A stretch of DNA of 64,000 nt from Planoprotostelium fungivorum (Eukaryota > Evosea > Variosea > Cavosteliida > Cavosteliaceae): positions 62,001 through 126,000 of the forward strand of contig MDYQ01000032.1 of the NCBI GenBank assembly GCA_003024175.1. The letters are read 5' to 3'. The position numbers were made by a program, and so were the translations under genes. Position 1 is the first letter of the stretch; every line of letters begins with the position of its first letter. Positions 52,067 to 62,995 of the stretch are shown here, piece by piece. Under the pieces are notes generated by a model. The model searched no databases. It saw nothing but the letters and a program-made list of their open reading frames with translations, and was not told the origin of the DNA.

Positions 52067-53425
52067 TTATGGATAATGGGTGATGGTCAAATCGGGGCGT
52101 CTCGTGAGTTGGGCGAGAGTGAGCGGGTGGCAAGGACCATCAATGTACATGTGCTTCCATCCTCTCGAGAAGGTGACGAAATTCTCATCTGATCGCACGA
52201 TCAGCAAATCGATCACACGATCGCGATCACGTCGATGATCGCGACTTTCATCATCGACGTACCCAGCCTCGGAAATTGGCTCAACAGATTGGAATGGATT
52301 CGAAGCTCTTCCAGAGCCAGAAGAGGATTCAATGAGACTGCATCGACCTCACAATAGACGAGAGTCAACTTGGTCAGCGTCGGAGGCAGGCAATCCACCT
52401 ATTTCCTCCTCAGCTCATGAGTTGCTCTCAGAGTCTGTACCTCGTATTGGGACAGGGTCTTGTGGCTGATGTACAAGTGTTTCAAATGTTTGGGCCAAGC
52501 TCTCACGTCTCTGACTGTACCGCTGATGTACAGCTCCTCTAGGTGGAGGGATTTCCCAAGAAATTTCTCGCCGACTTTTCCGTGTTATTTCTCGTTCTGA
52601 GAACGATATTTTTACCTTCTAAGTGGCAGCCACGAATTGATAAGGCCAAGAGATTTTCCGGCAATTCTTCCGGTACACCCGCTCGGTCCATTTTGAGTCG
52701 TTGTAGATGACTGAGACGGTGTAAGGAATTCCCCACTGCCCCGTTGTAGTCCGTCAGATCGAGAGCCTGATGAAATGAATGGATCGTCTCCGTGATGAGC
52801 TCACGGTCAGGGTGGTGGGCAGGTGGACGAGGAAGCCTGGAGGCAAAGTGGCGCCACACAAGGAGAGACGCTTCAAATTAGAGTGACGAAAGATATCGTA
52901 AGAAGAAGGTGTCGTGTCGTTGTCCATCATGCCTGACGAGCGATCAACTTTCTGATGAACATCGATGTGGTGACGATCACCTGATAGATCGAGAGATTCA
53001 AGTGAGCTGGGAAGGAGTTGTAAGAAGGAACATTTCATTTTGGGACAATTGGCCAGATTCAGATCCCTGTGTGATTCAGCTCACTTTGGATGGTGCAATG
53101 CAATCACCTCAGACCTGACGGTAATCGGCGGAGCATGCTCTCCCCCACGTGTTGGAATCGACTCAAACTGATCTTTTGGAGGAATAGAGGCAAGTGCCTC
53201 AAGTCCATTTCGAATGCGGTTCTGATGAAGATGAGGCGTAATGCGATTGATTGTGTGGGATCGATCACCTGCCGATAGCGGGGCAATTTCTGACAACAAT
53301 TTGCTCCAATTGTGGAGGGAGACATCGATAGATGCGTCCCGTTGCATATAGGCAATCCGTTAAGATGAGTTGTCTGAGACCACTGAACCTTCTACAGAAT
53401 GCAATGATGATATCATCTTGGTTCA
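52067..53425 (-). CDS. Leucine-rich-repeat protein (FNIP/F-box-LRR style)
   Basis: Minus-strand exons read LRQLILTDCLYATGRIYRCL and QLEQIVVRNCPAIG, then LPLFLQKISLSRFQHV, LRRLPDLNLANCPKM, LLPSSLESLDLSG, LKRLSLCGATLPPGFL, NLLALSIRGCHLEG, LKHLYISHKTLSQYEV, and LPPTLTKLTLVYCEVDA. The LxxLxLxxCxLP spacing is a clear LRR series. The end is TLAQLTRRPDLTITHYP at TAA complement 52067-52069. Exons join in phase, e.g. GGC-AG to A-ACC across the intron near 53230-53280. The 5' limit is approximate: no clean start was found, and 53425 is where the open frame fades. It converges on the transporter, 55 bases between stops. Confidence 0.65.
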
Positions 53426-53433
53426 GTCTTGTG

Positions 53434-54126
53434 TAATGTCAGTCCTTCAATGTTGCCATCTTGGTGTGTACCTGACACGCAGATTCAATTCGGAGCAAGT
53501 GAGAAGAGAGCAGATGAAGGACCAGTTTCTACAGACGATGGCAACGTTCAGCTGATCTTCCACGCTGGGGATCCAACTGAAGATGTAACTCCACATCTTC
53601 ACTTGTCAGAAGATATCACATTATCCTCCTTACCTCTACGGGAAGTGCTGGCGTCGGCTGATAAACTCCGTCGTGAAGAAGCGCATCTTTATCGATGTCC
53701 ATCCAGTCCAGGTTTCCGTCGCCCATGATTACATCCTCCTGATTCGTAGTGGAGATACACATGTTGCTGTCTTCTTCCATTTATGAGGTGTTATATTCTC
53801 TTCCTTTCGAAGAGGCCGATTGATTGTTCTGTGTCAAAATGACAACATTCCTCTACACCGCGCTTTCTTTGAACGCCAGACACCAACTCGATCTTTCTCA
53901 GGATATACATCTATAACACGTAACGCATTTGATGAAGAGGAGGAGCACTTTCTTGAAGAGGGTGAAGCGCTGCGACCTCCCACATTTCACACGAACACAT
54001 GTCATGGGATGATGTCCACCCCGAACGATCTAACAAGAATCAAATGCGTCAAAATCTTGATGTCATCGCGTCCCGTCTGCAGGGCAGGGCGTGAAGATCG
54101 TTGTCTATATCACACGATACTATGAT
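53434..54126 (+). CDS. Coding-looking region of unresolved gene(s)
   Basis: Plus-strand frames here look like protein: DEGPVSTDDGNVQLIFHAGD, PTEDVTPHLHLSEDITLSSL, REVLASADKLRREE, and further on RNAFDEEEEHFLEEGEALRP. One splice model (donor near 53717, acceptor TCGTAG near 53750) continues to VEIHMLLSSSIYEVLYSLPF. I could not fix start, end or splice sites, and no domain is recognised. It could be one small gene or the 5' part of the phosphatase gene. Confidence 0.3.
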
Positions 54127-54426
54127 AATGTTTTTCCATCCTATGGAACAGGACGCCCCCTTCTATCTCCATCCACACTAGACATCATCATCATGAGGCC
54201 ACGTCGGCAGCTTCCCTCTCTTCCCTTGCTAGTGGATGATTCACCACGGCCGCTTCTCAACGGATTCCCTTTGATTCTATACGAGTTCCAGGAACTTGCG
54301 GAAATTGACGAGAAAATGGGTTCGCCCGCTCTTCGGAGAAGAGGGAAAACTGGGAGAACAAGAAAACAAAAGCATCGACACCATCCCATCGAGAGGTACA
54401 TAGAGCCCTCCATTGAATATATATAC

Positions 54427-55747
54427 ATGAGTACAGCGACGGACACAGTCAATACAACGGAGGTCACATTGCCACGACCTTTAGCTGCTCCTCGTTCGGT
54501 ACTATCACCCCTCTTTGGACTATTTCTCGTCGCTCAGACACAGAATATATTTTCGAGCAAGTCCAGTCAGGAGGTGGAGAACATGGCCAACGTACCCGAA
54601 GCAACTATGGAGGACGCAGATTCTTCAGACATGTTCGAGAATGAGGCACCTGATACCACCCCCGATACGATAAATACAGTTCAGCCCACAAGCGTAAGCC
54701 CATCGATTTAATTAACAGTGTTTGAATCACAATCTCATTTACGTCAGGACGGTTCGGAGACGGCCGATAGTGTAGGACGTTCGAACACCCAATCACAACC
54801 ACCCCAAAAATACATTTTTCAATCGGGAGCCAGTGCAATCGCTCACCCCAACAAACAAGACAAAGGAGGAGAGGACGCCTATTTCATCTGCCCGAGCGCC
54901 TTCGGCGTCGCCGATGGTGAGTCATTCAATCACCGTCCCTCTTTTTGGCATGCGAACCCAGACCAAAAGTCCCACGAAAAAAATAATATGGATCTCCGAT
55001 AATCTTATCTCTTCGTGGGCCTCCATGATGAAGGGCATGCGCTCCTCTATACGATACTCACCTCTTCCAGGTGTCGGTGGTTGGAATGAGATCGGCATCG
55101 ATCCTTCTCTCTACTCCCGTAAATTGATGGAAGGTGCACAACTGTCCGTCATGAACGAGCCACCACAGACTCCCCCCGTCGTCACCCTGCGGAACGCTTA
55201 CGATCATGTGACCTACCACAACATCATCGGCTCCACCACCGCCTGCATCGTCAAATTAGAGGGAGACAACCTCAGAGCGGCCAACTTGGGAGACAGTGGA
55301 TTCCTCATCGTCAGAAATGGTCAAGTCATCTACCGAACAAAAGAGCAGCAGTTCTCTTTCAATTTTCCATACCAGATCGGTACCAACAGCGACTGCCTGC
55401 CTGAATCACACGCAGAGGACATCACCCTCCAGATCCAGCCCAACGATATCGTCGTAGCCGGTGAGCATCTACAACGTTGTAGATCGTAACTAAAATCATC
55501 AGGCTCGGACGGATTATTTGACAATTTGTACGACCAAGAGATCGTGGAGATACTTCGAAACTGCACGGATGATGCTCAGGAGGCAGCAGAGAAGATAGCA
55601 CACATGGCATGCAAGATGTCGAGGGAGTGGACGAGACTGTCTCCCTTTGCAAAACAAGCTCACAACCACGGTTTGATCTTTGTATATGGAGGAAAAGTGG
55701 ACGACATTACCGTTGTGGTGGGAATCGTGAAGGAGAACTCCACGTGA
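54427..55747 (+). CDS. PP2C-family phosphatase, PPTC7/Ptc7-like
   Basis: ATG 54427 (MSTATDTVNTTEVTLPRPLA) is one start; the frame is open up to 54091, so a longer N-terminus is possible. Motifs: GGEDAYFICPSAFGVADG, VGGWNEIGIDPSLYSRKLME, IIGSTTACIVKLE, LRAANLGDSGFLIVRNGQV, VAGSDGLFDNLYDQEI, then GGKVDDITVVVGIV. This is the compact PPTC7/SpoIIE-like PP2C. Metal-binding Asp residues (ADGVGGW, GSDGLFDN, DDIT) are present. Yeast Ptc7 and animal PPTC7 act at mitochondria; the Arg/Pro/Ser-rich N-terminus would fit, but I cannot show targeting. Stop TGA 55745-55747. Confidence 0.88.
55467..55484. repeat. Intronic palindrome ATCTACAACGTTGTAGAT
   Basis: A perfect 18-base palindrome in the PPTC7-like gene. 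The intron reads GTGAGC, then the palindrome, then CGTAACTAAAATCATCAG, so the hairpin starts six bases after the 5' splice site. Confidence 0.9.
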
Positions 55748-56145
55748 TGATGATGATGATGAACATCAATCGGGGGGTGGAGGCAATGCATCGAAACGGA
55801 ATTTGGTGTAGAAAGTGTTTTCGAATAAACCTTCTTCCTAATGTCCTTCTTCTATCAAATGTGTTGGGGTGAAGAAGTTGCTTCTTCTGTGATGCAGGCG
55901 GGTGATGTCTACGTGTTAGCTTATTCTTTTGGGAGCCAGATGAAGAGAACTGAGGTTGGCAGCTTCATTTGAGGAATATACTTGGAATAGAGTCGATGTC
56001 TCTGGTGTAGCTGTCAGAGGTGGTAATTGGGGTGAGAAGACAAAGATACTCCACGAACAATAAAATCACTAAATTGGTTCACCGTTTTTTTGTTTCAATT
56101 TCGCATCGACGACATTATTTCGAGCACACCACCACATCCAACGAC
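55748..56145. other. Intergenic region
   Basis: 398 bases with a GATGATGATGATGA run just after the phosphatase stop, an AATAAA near 55825, and a second AATAAA near 56059. Nothing else seen. Confidence 0.45.
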
Positions 56146-57983
56146 AATGGAAGATCCAATTGAACCACAGACCATCTTAGGCAAAGAATTACAAGAGGTA
56201 GTCAAGCAGAGAAGATTGTCGATGGTACGTAATATGAGTCATCTCACCTATACACATCAATTCGAAATGCACCTGATCGTCATCTTTCGATATGACTCCA
56301 GCGTATGCACGAGATGTATGATTGTGACGTCACCTGAATGTACTCCAGACAGAGAACACACAGAAAGTAGAAGAGCCCTCTATAACGAAAGCAGTATCAG
56401 TCAAAGATAGTCACATTCCAATCAAGCCCGTCGATGGCAGCAATGGACATCACGATAATGCAAACACCTCACAAGTGAGTGATCAAACGAACTCACAGAG
56501 ATCTGATTCACTTCAACAGGCAGAACAGGAGAGACTATTAGATAGAAAAAAAGAGATCGAAGAATTGGTCCAAGAGAAGGTTCGTAATGCAGCTCTCGAG
56601 CACGCGATGCACGCCAATAACGCTCGTATTGTGGAGGTGAGCTCGTCTTTGTATGATCTGCAACGTAAATGAGATGATAATGATACCATCTCAGTTGGCC
56701 GATGAAGTAAAGACGTGGAAATCTCAAGTGGAAACGTTAGAGAAAGAGACGGCCAAGTATCGTGATCTGAGAGACAACATGAACGAGGCATTCATCTCGA
56801 AGGTGATCGAGCGTAGTCCCTTCCTGCACGTCTGAACGCCATCAGCACAAGATGGAAGAACAATTGAAAGAGAAAGAAGAACAGATCAAGCGATTAGAGG
56901 AGGAATTGTTCGAGGAGAGGCTGTCATCGCAGAGGTAGATTCCATCCTACTCATTCAAGCTCTCAACTGTAACAGAGAGAGTGAAGGAGAATTGATGCAG
57001 ACTCAAAAGCTCTTGTCACTCCGTGAGGCCGAACTTACGGTGGCCAAAGCATCCCTCGATCAGGTGCGCGATCAGTCACCATTTTATTTCAATTTATTTC
57101 GACTCATTTGGGACAGGTCAAGAAGGTGATGGCGGACATCACGGCTCAAACGTCCACGAACATCAGGGAGATGGACCAGAAGGTAAGTTGACTGTAAAAT
57201 TCTGAGAAAGAGAATGAAATTTCACAGATATCTGCCGCTCGCAGAGATGCAGATGAAGCGAGGAAGCAGAAGAAGGATATGGAACGATCTCTGAAAAAGC
57301 AGAGGATGGAAGAGAGAACTCAGGAGCAGTTCGACGTGAGTTGATCGTTGTAGATCGTACGTAACTGGAATCCAGGAACTGAAGAGACAGTTGGACGAAA
57401 CTCGATCGTCACTTCAAGAAGCGAATCGCAGGAATAAGACATTAGACAACAAGTGAGATGTCGATCATCCACATCGCGATCATGCACGATCGTGATGCAC
57501 GATCATCATGATGCTGAAACACGTGCCAGAATCGTGCAGCTGAAGAAAGACTTGGCTTCGAAAGACCAATCGGTGGAGAGCATGAGGAAACAGATTGACG
57601 AGACGAAGCAGAACGAATTCAAGATCAAGATCACAGAGTCCAACGCTGCAAACAATCTCAAAGAGATCAACAACCTGAGGAGAGAGGTGATCATCGACAT
57701 CGCATTGTGGATGATGATGGACGTGGTAGGTGTCCGAATTGCAGGCACAGAAGCTGGATGCTGAGAAAGAAGCGGAGAAGAGATTAACAGCTCTGAAGAA
57801 CAAAATGGAGAAGGACAATGCCGCCGCTCTGAGAAGAGCGGCACGACAGGGGTGAGACACCATCTGCATCATCATGGACTAAAGAACTCGCACAGACACT
57901 CTTGGTCCGTTCGAGTACTGTCTATCTTGGTCGCTCTCCTGACCCTATTCATATACACTCAGAGTCGGGGCTTAGGAAAATAA
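56146..57983 (+). CDS. Tail-anchored coiled-coil protein (golgin-like architecture)
   Basis: Starts MEDPIEPQTILGKELQEVVK. Almost the whole protein is coiled coil rich in Glu/Lys/Gln: RLLDRKKEIEELVQEKVRNA, EEQLKEKEEQIKRLEEELFE, QTQKLLSLREAELTVAKASL, RKQKKDMERSLKKQRMEERT and DAEKEAEKRLTALKNKMEKD. The last exon gives VRVLSILVALLTLFIYTQSR, one C-terminal membrane helix with a short GLGK tail at TAA 57981-57983. Coiled coil plus C-terminal anchor is the plan of golgins and ER/Golgi tethers, but no family motif is seen. About ten introns, all short. An intron near 57341-57374 carries CGTTGTAGATCG, half of the palindrome found elsewhere. Confidence 0.75.
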
Positions 57984-58249
57984 AATCGGACCGACGACAT
58001 CATCTTCTCATCTGCATTCTTTCAACAAAAGACATCGAATCTCGCAGACGTTCTCACGATGGAATCGATAGAAGTTCTTTCATCGAACATGATCGCATCA
58101 CGAATCACAGATGACACGGGAAACGAAATCTTCCGGATACACCGTTCATCCACTACTATGCGAAATCTCACGTGGTGGACTTTTGATTAGCCTCAGAGAG
58201 GCCTCATAATCACACAACCACCACACACAACACCAACGAACGTTAAAAC

Positions 58250-59135
58250 ATGCCTTTCACTCAGAAGATCAAGTCCACCTTTGTCGATGACAATGGAAAC
58301 AGAAAGCACTTCTTGAAGCGACACAGAGTGCCTCAGGCCCCACCCGCCCCTGCCGCTCCTCTATCAGCCTCTACCTTTACCTCCGAGCCACTCACCACAC
58401 AGAGCCTCACCCAGCAGAAGGACCTCCTTCAGCCCGTAGAGCCCGTGACCGCTGTTGAGAGGGAAACTCTCATGGTAGAGCCTGCTGTCGTCCTCCCTGC
58501 CAACGATGTCTCCGTCTCCATCCTGTCGAAAGAACCCGTCGCATTCGAGCGCATCGAGAAGGCTGTCGTCATCCAGGAGAGGTTTCACCCCATGGAAAAG
58601 GAAGAGATCCAGCCCATCATCTACAGAGAGAGAGAGCAACTCGATGTGAGACAGATCACACAGATGTTACACGAGACCGAGATCCGCCCCACCATCCTCG
58701 AGCAGAGAGAGCTGGCAGCTGAGACACGTGCACCCATCGTAGAGAGAGCGACACCCATCGCAGAGAACATCGTCCTTGCCTCCACAGTCACAGACGATGT
58801 CCAGAGATCGACCGTCATCCACGCCCCCATCGTAGAGGAATTGTGAGTTCATCATCACACCTCACAAGTCGTCTAATCGAGATGATAGGATCAAGAAGAC
58901 AGTCATTGAAGAAATCCAGCCCGTCTTAGAGAGAGACATCTTCGCCCCTACAGTCATCCGCAACACTCAACCCATCTACGAGAAGATCGTAGAGGCCCCC
59001 GTCCTCTACCGTGAAGTTATGCAAGTCAGAGAGTTAGGCACGAGACACATGTCCAACTCAGTCCTCATGATGGAGAAGGAGGTCGCCACCAGCCCTTCCC
59101 TACTCGGAAAGGCAGCCGCATCGCGTGCCCTCTAA
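58250..59135 (+). CDS. Charged repeat protein with EEIQP(I/V) motifs
   Basis: Two exons, MPFTQKIKSTFVDDNGNRKH to KAAASRAL at TAA 59133-59135; intron 58843 to about 58888. After a Pro/Ala linker come loosely repeating charged blocks: KEEIQPIIYREREQLDVRQI, HETEIRPTILEQRELAAETR, APIVERATPIAEN, then IEEIQPVLERDIFAPTVI and QPIYEKIVEAPVLYREV. The alternation of Val/Ile-Pro with Glu/Arg recalls cytoskeletal repeat proteins (alveolin- or articulin-like) and some fungal abundant proteins, without a firm match. C-ending codons and few introns suggest abundant expression. Function unknown. Confidence 0.8.
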
Positions 59136-59478
59136 ACCGCTCGCGATGGAGCCATAAACAATATTTATTCTCACCACTCTATATGATTCTCTTATTCGTC
59201 CTCTCTCGTCTAACTGCTTACACCCTTCCATCGTCTACCATGCGTGCATGACCTGGCCGTTCTGGGTCACAAAGACGCCCAAAGACGTTGCTGATGCGTC
59301 CCAAGTTCTATTATTAAAAGGGCTATCCTCCAGTGTTCCCTGTCTGTTACCAAGCACAAGATGTTTTTACCCGGGCTGAGAGCCTCCAAACGCTGGACGA
59401 CATCGAAATTCCCCTTAGTGCTCCTGTGGCTGCGTACGCAAAATTGGGCTGGACAACACCTCACATCTGAGAGGGAAC

Positions 59479-59763
59479 ATGAAGAAGCTGGCGAGCTCAC
59501 CCACATCACATCCGTTGAATGTCTTAACGACAACGTCACCGAGCATGACGGTCGATCATATCGCCCGAAAGAAGAGGGCGCTGTTGGCATTGAAGAGCCA
59601 TCATAAGAGATGTGCACCTCTCTTGTCTATGACATTCCTGCACCAGTACAGGAGTGACCCAGAACTACCACCGACAGAGATAGAAAGCATTCCAATACGA
59701 AATACGAATGGAGAACCACTATTGAAGCTCATCGAGCTAACGGAAGAGCTGAAGACTCGATAG
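59479..59763 (+). CDS. Small hypothetical protein
   Basis: A single exon of 94 codons, MKKLASSPTSHPLNVLTTTS to LLKLIELTEELKTR, TAG 59761-59763. It contains VDHIARKKRALLALKSHHKR and a hydrophilic C-terminus. No domain is recognised. Upstream sequence (from about 59361) is also open in another frame, so a spliced 5' exon is possible. Confidence 0.4.
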   Translation: MKKLASSPTSHPLNVLTTTSPSMTVDHIARKKRALLALKSHHKRCAPLLSMTFLHQYRSDPELPPTEIESIPIRNTNGEPLLKLIELTEELKTR

Positions 59764-60468
59764 CTCATGAATGATTCACACAAGAGTCAACGATTTTAAA
59801 GAGGGAGAGATGATAAAATATATATAGAGGCAAGCGTCAACACGCTTCATCCTTTTCCCACCTTATAGTACAAACGGGTGAAATCAATTGAAATTTCAAT
59901 TTTGGAGGAGATTTCACGGAGAACTGGACCGCGGTGTCACCTGGAGAAGGCAGAAGAAAAACATAAATACAGCAACAAGCATGAGGACAACGGTCTCGAG
60001 ACAGGAGAGGGGGTTGAGGTCCTCTATAGGATGAATAACAAGCTCCCCGCCCATAGGCGAGGGAGGAAGTTTACATCTGAAGAGAGAACTCAATTTTCCA
60101 ATCCGTGTTTTTGAGGCCTCCCTCTAATGCTATCTATCCTATCATACATCCTTCTTACTCTATCAAGAGTTTGAGATCAACTACTTCTTTCCTTTCGAAA
60201 ATGCATTTTCATATCCTGAAAGATAGATAGTTGAAAGCTTGAAACTCGCCCTGGTCTTCCACGCAGGTAAGATCAGGGTTCTTCTTCTCACTTCTGTAAA
60301 TAAACACTACCATTTTCTACTCGCCTTCGGTCTTCTTTCCCGAACTTCTTCACCTCCCATCTTTCGAATACTCACTAATAAACGATCCGAAGCCAACGGA
60401 AGCCCTCTTTTTACATTTACATTTATCTTCCACTCTATATGCTGCGCTCAGAGGGGGAAGGTAACTCA
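59764..60468. other. Intergenic region
   Basis: About 700 bases with an AT-rich TATA-like stretch (AAAATATATATAGAG, about 59814-59828) and a palindrome ATTGAAATTTCAAT (59887-59900). No gene could be supported. Confidence 0.4.
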
Positions 60469-61000
60469 TCATATGGCATCTTCTCCGATTCCAATCTCCT
60501 CTTTCGTTCGTGGACGTAGTCCAGACGACTCAAGATCAACTATTCAATTCAATTCAAATGGGGTCACAACCACAGACGGCCTTACCTCTTGCAACAGCAG
60601 TTCGTTCTCTTCTTTTAGATCGGCTTGGATCTTCGCACCCTGCATCAAACGGATGTGTAGCTGGTGCAACTTCAGAATCATAACATGAGCACCTGCACCT
60701 CACCCGACAGTTCTCATCTTCTAACGATCCTATCTTGCGTCTAGCCAGTTCCATCTGTTTCTTCTGCACTATACGCTCTCTGCTGGTGTTGGCTTGGAGA
60801 AGATTGGCCAATGCAGCACATCGATCGACGTGATTCGGTGATACCTGTGAACGATGCACCTCCTCTACCCTCTTCATCGTGATGTCAGGTGGAGCGCGTC
60901 TCTCAGGAGCCGCAGGTTCCGTGATTCGGCTCGTCCTCTTTATCATGATGAAGCTGAAGAGTGCGGCTGTGATGAGGGATATGAATATCGTCGTGAACAT
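60469..61000 (-). CDS. Small signal-anchored coiled-coil protein
   Basis: MFTTIFISLITAALFSFIMI is an N-terminal membrane anchor. A cytosolic part follows: RTSRITEPAAPERRAPPDIT, then RVEEVHRSQVSPNHVDRCAA and RIVQKKQMELARRKIGSLED, then spliced exons LHQLHIRLMQGAKIQADLKE and ENELLLQE. The last exon gives SSGLRPRTKEEIGIGEDAI to TGA complement 60469-60471. Introns join in phase 0. The helical charged stretches suggest a coiled coil. Family unknown. Confidence 0.5.
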
Positions 61001-61372
61001 CGTGCGTGATGGATGTGTGGATGAAAAGTGAGAAGAGGGGAGGACACACGGGGACTTTTCGTTCGTTTCTTGCGTCTCGCCGCAAAGATAAACACGTGCC
61101 CCTTCACCTGTTCCGATCTCTGTCTGCGTGGAGGTCAGACTTGAGGTCTCTTACGTTAAAGGTAGGAGGTCTGTCTCTCCTTCTGTCAGAGTCATGGCAG
61201 GGATGATGTGACGTCGTCAGCATGCAAGGTTGTTTATAGACCGGTTTGAAATGGTAAGATTGTACCGAACGACACCATAAGAACGACGATTCGCACTGTA
61301 AAGATGAGGAGGGGAAGTCTGTCTACATCAGTGCTACATAATCTTCATCTTCGCTATGAAACCTTTCGTTTA

Positions 61373-61654
61373 TTAGAACTTGAGTTGGCTCATCACGGTC
61401 TGGGTTCCAGTTGGGTGATACAGGGCCTCACTTCCGGTAGACGAGGCCAGATATCTCTGTCCTCCTAATAATGGTTGAGGTCTGACCTCGGTGGGGTTAT
61501 AGTCTTCGCCTGGCATGCGATGAACTTGCTGGTGATGCTCGTGTCCCGGTAATCCTGAATCGCATCATCAGCTGGATGAAATGACATGGATAATCTTCTT
61601 ACCCTCGAAGCTGCCAGGTGCGTGGTGGTCCTTCTTTTTGTCAAATAGAGGCAT
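61373..61654 (-). CDS. Small hypothetical protein
   Basis: Two exons. MPLFDKKKDHHAPGSFEG is joined across an intron (about 61555-61601) to LPGHEHHQQVHRMPGEDYNP and on to TGTQTVMSQLKF, TAA complement 61373-61375. About 79 residues, His/Pro-rich and hydrophilic. The clean in-phase intron and end support a real gene. An AATAAA-like run overlaps the stop. No family recognised. Confidence 0.55.
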
Positions 61655-61897
61655 CGTGCGTTGTTTGTTTCTTGTTGGTGTGGTTGTGACGATGATGTTG
61701 AGATTCTCTTTTGGGATGCTGACTCGGTGACGTTTCCGGTTTTCTGTGTGCAAGTGCACGGAAATTCGATGAAAAGTGAAGTAATCACAACGTTACGCAC
61801 GCATGTTCCATCTATTCTGCTCTTCTTCACCGGTGACTCGTCACATGATGATGATGATCGAAATCTATTTCTAAACTCTTGACTTTATACTTGCATG

Positions 61898-62964
61898 TTA
61901 ACCGAAAGAGTCCTTTCCAGAGTCAAAGTGAGATTCAGAGCCGAAATCGAAGGGCTCTCCAAAAGTGGCGGCAGCAGGGGGAGGTGGATTCTTCTTTCCC
62001 TCGCCGAACGTGCCAAAGTTGAAGTCACCAAACGAAGACGCCGTGGAGAAGGGGGAGCTGTTCGATCCGAACGGGTCCGAGTTTCCAAACGCGTCCGAGT
62101 TTCCGAATGCGTCCGAGTTTCCGAACGCGTCGGCGGCCCTTCCAGCACCGAACGAGTCTTTCACTCCCAAGGTGGCGCTCTCTTCTTTCAGATCCGAAGA
62201 GAAGGTGAAGGGGTCTTCCTCCTTCTGCTGCTGCTTGTGTCCACCGAAGGCAGCCTCACCAAAGGAGTTCGCACCGGTGTCACCAAAAGAAGAGGAAGAG
62301 AGGACACCAGTGGAGAAGGGGTCGTTGTCGTTGTGACTGAAGACATCTTCCGAGGCCGAGGGCGTAAGCGTACGTATCGGCGCGGACGAGGCCGGAGTGG
62401 CGGCGGAAAAGTCGAAGGAATTTCCAAACGAGGGGGAGGCTCCGAAGGGGTCAGGGCGCGTTGTAGATGGAGAGCTCGGTGTCTTCAGATTTGCCATGGC
62501 CTGCGTCAGCTCGGCACTCTTCTGGTTGGCTTCCAATTGCTGCTGCCTGACCTGCTCGGTCTGTGACTTGTATTCTTGTTTCCTCCCCTGCTGTGCCTCG
62601 AGCTGACGAGACAGAGTCTGATTCTCTTCGTTGACGCGGGCGACCTCTCTCTTCAGCTCGGCCAGCTCATTCATGAGCCTCTCGTGGTTCTTCTCTTCTT
62701 CAGCTGCTTCTTCCTTCTTCTGGCGGAGCTGCTGCTCGGAGTTGGCGCGTTGTAGACGGAGGGCCTCGACTTGAGATCGGACGGCCTTGTTTTGCTCCTT
62801 GATCGCATTGCTCCTCGCAGTCTCTTGTTGGAGCTTCTCTTCTGTGTCGCGGATCTGCGACTGCAGGGTCTCTAGTTCTTGCTTGTGGGCGGAGAGAGCA
62901 GATTCGTTCGCAGAAATCTCCTGAGCTTCACGGCTCAATTGAGAGCTGAGCTCTTGCAGTCTCT

Positions 62965-62995
<31 letters not shown>

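Noticed and set aside
61895-62566. 223-codon plus-strand Arg/Gly/Val-rich frame at the right end
   Set aside because: Shadow of the Eps15-like C-terminal exon, whose DPF repeats and coiled coil are convincing on the minus strand.
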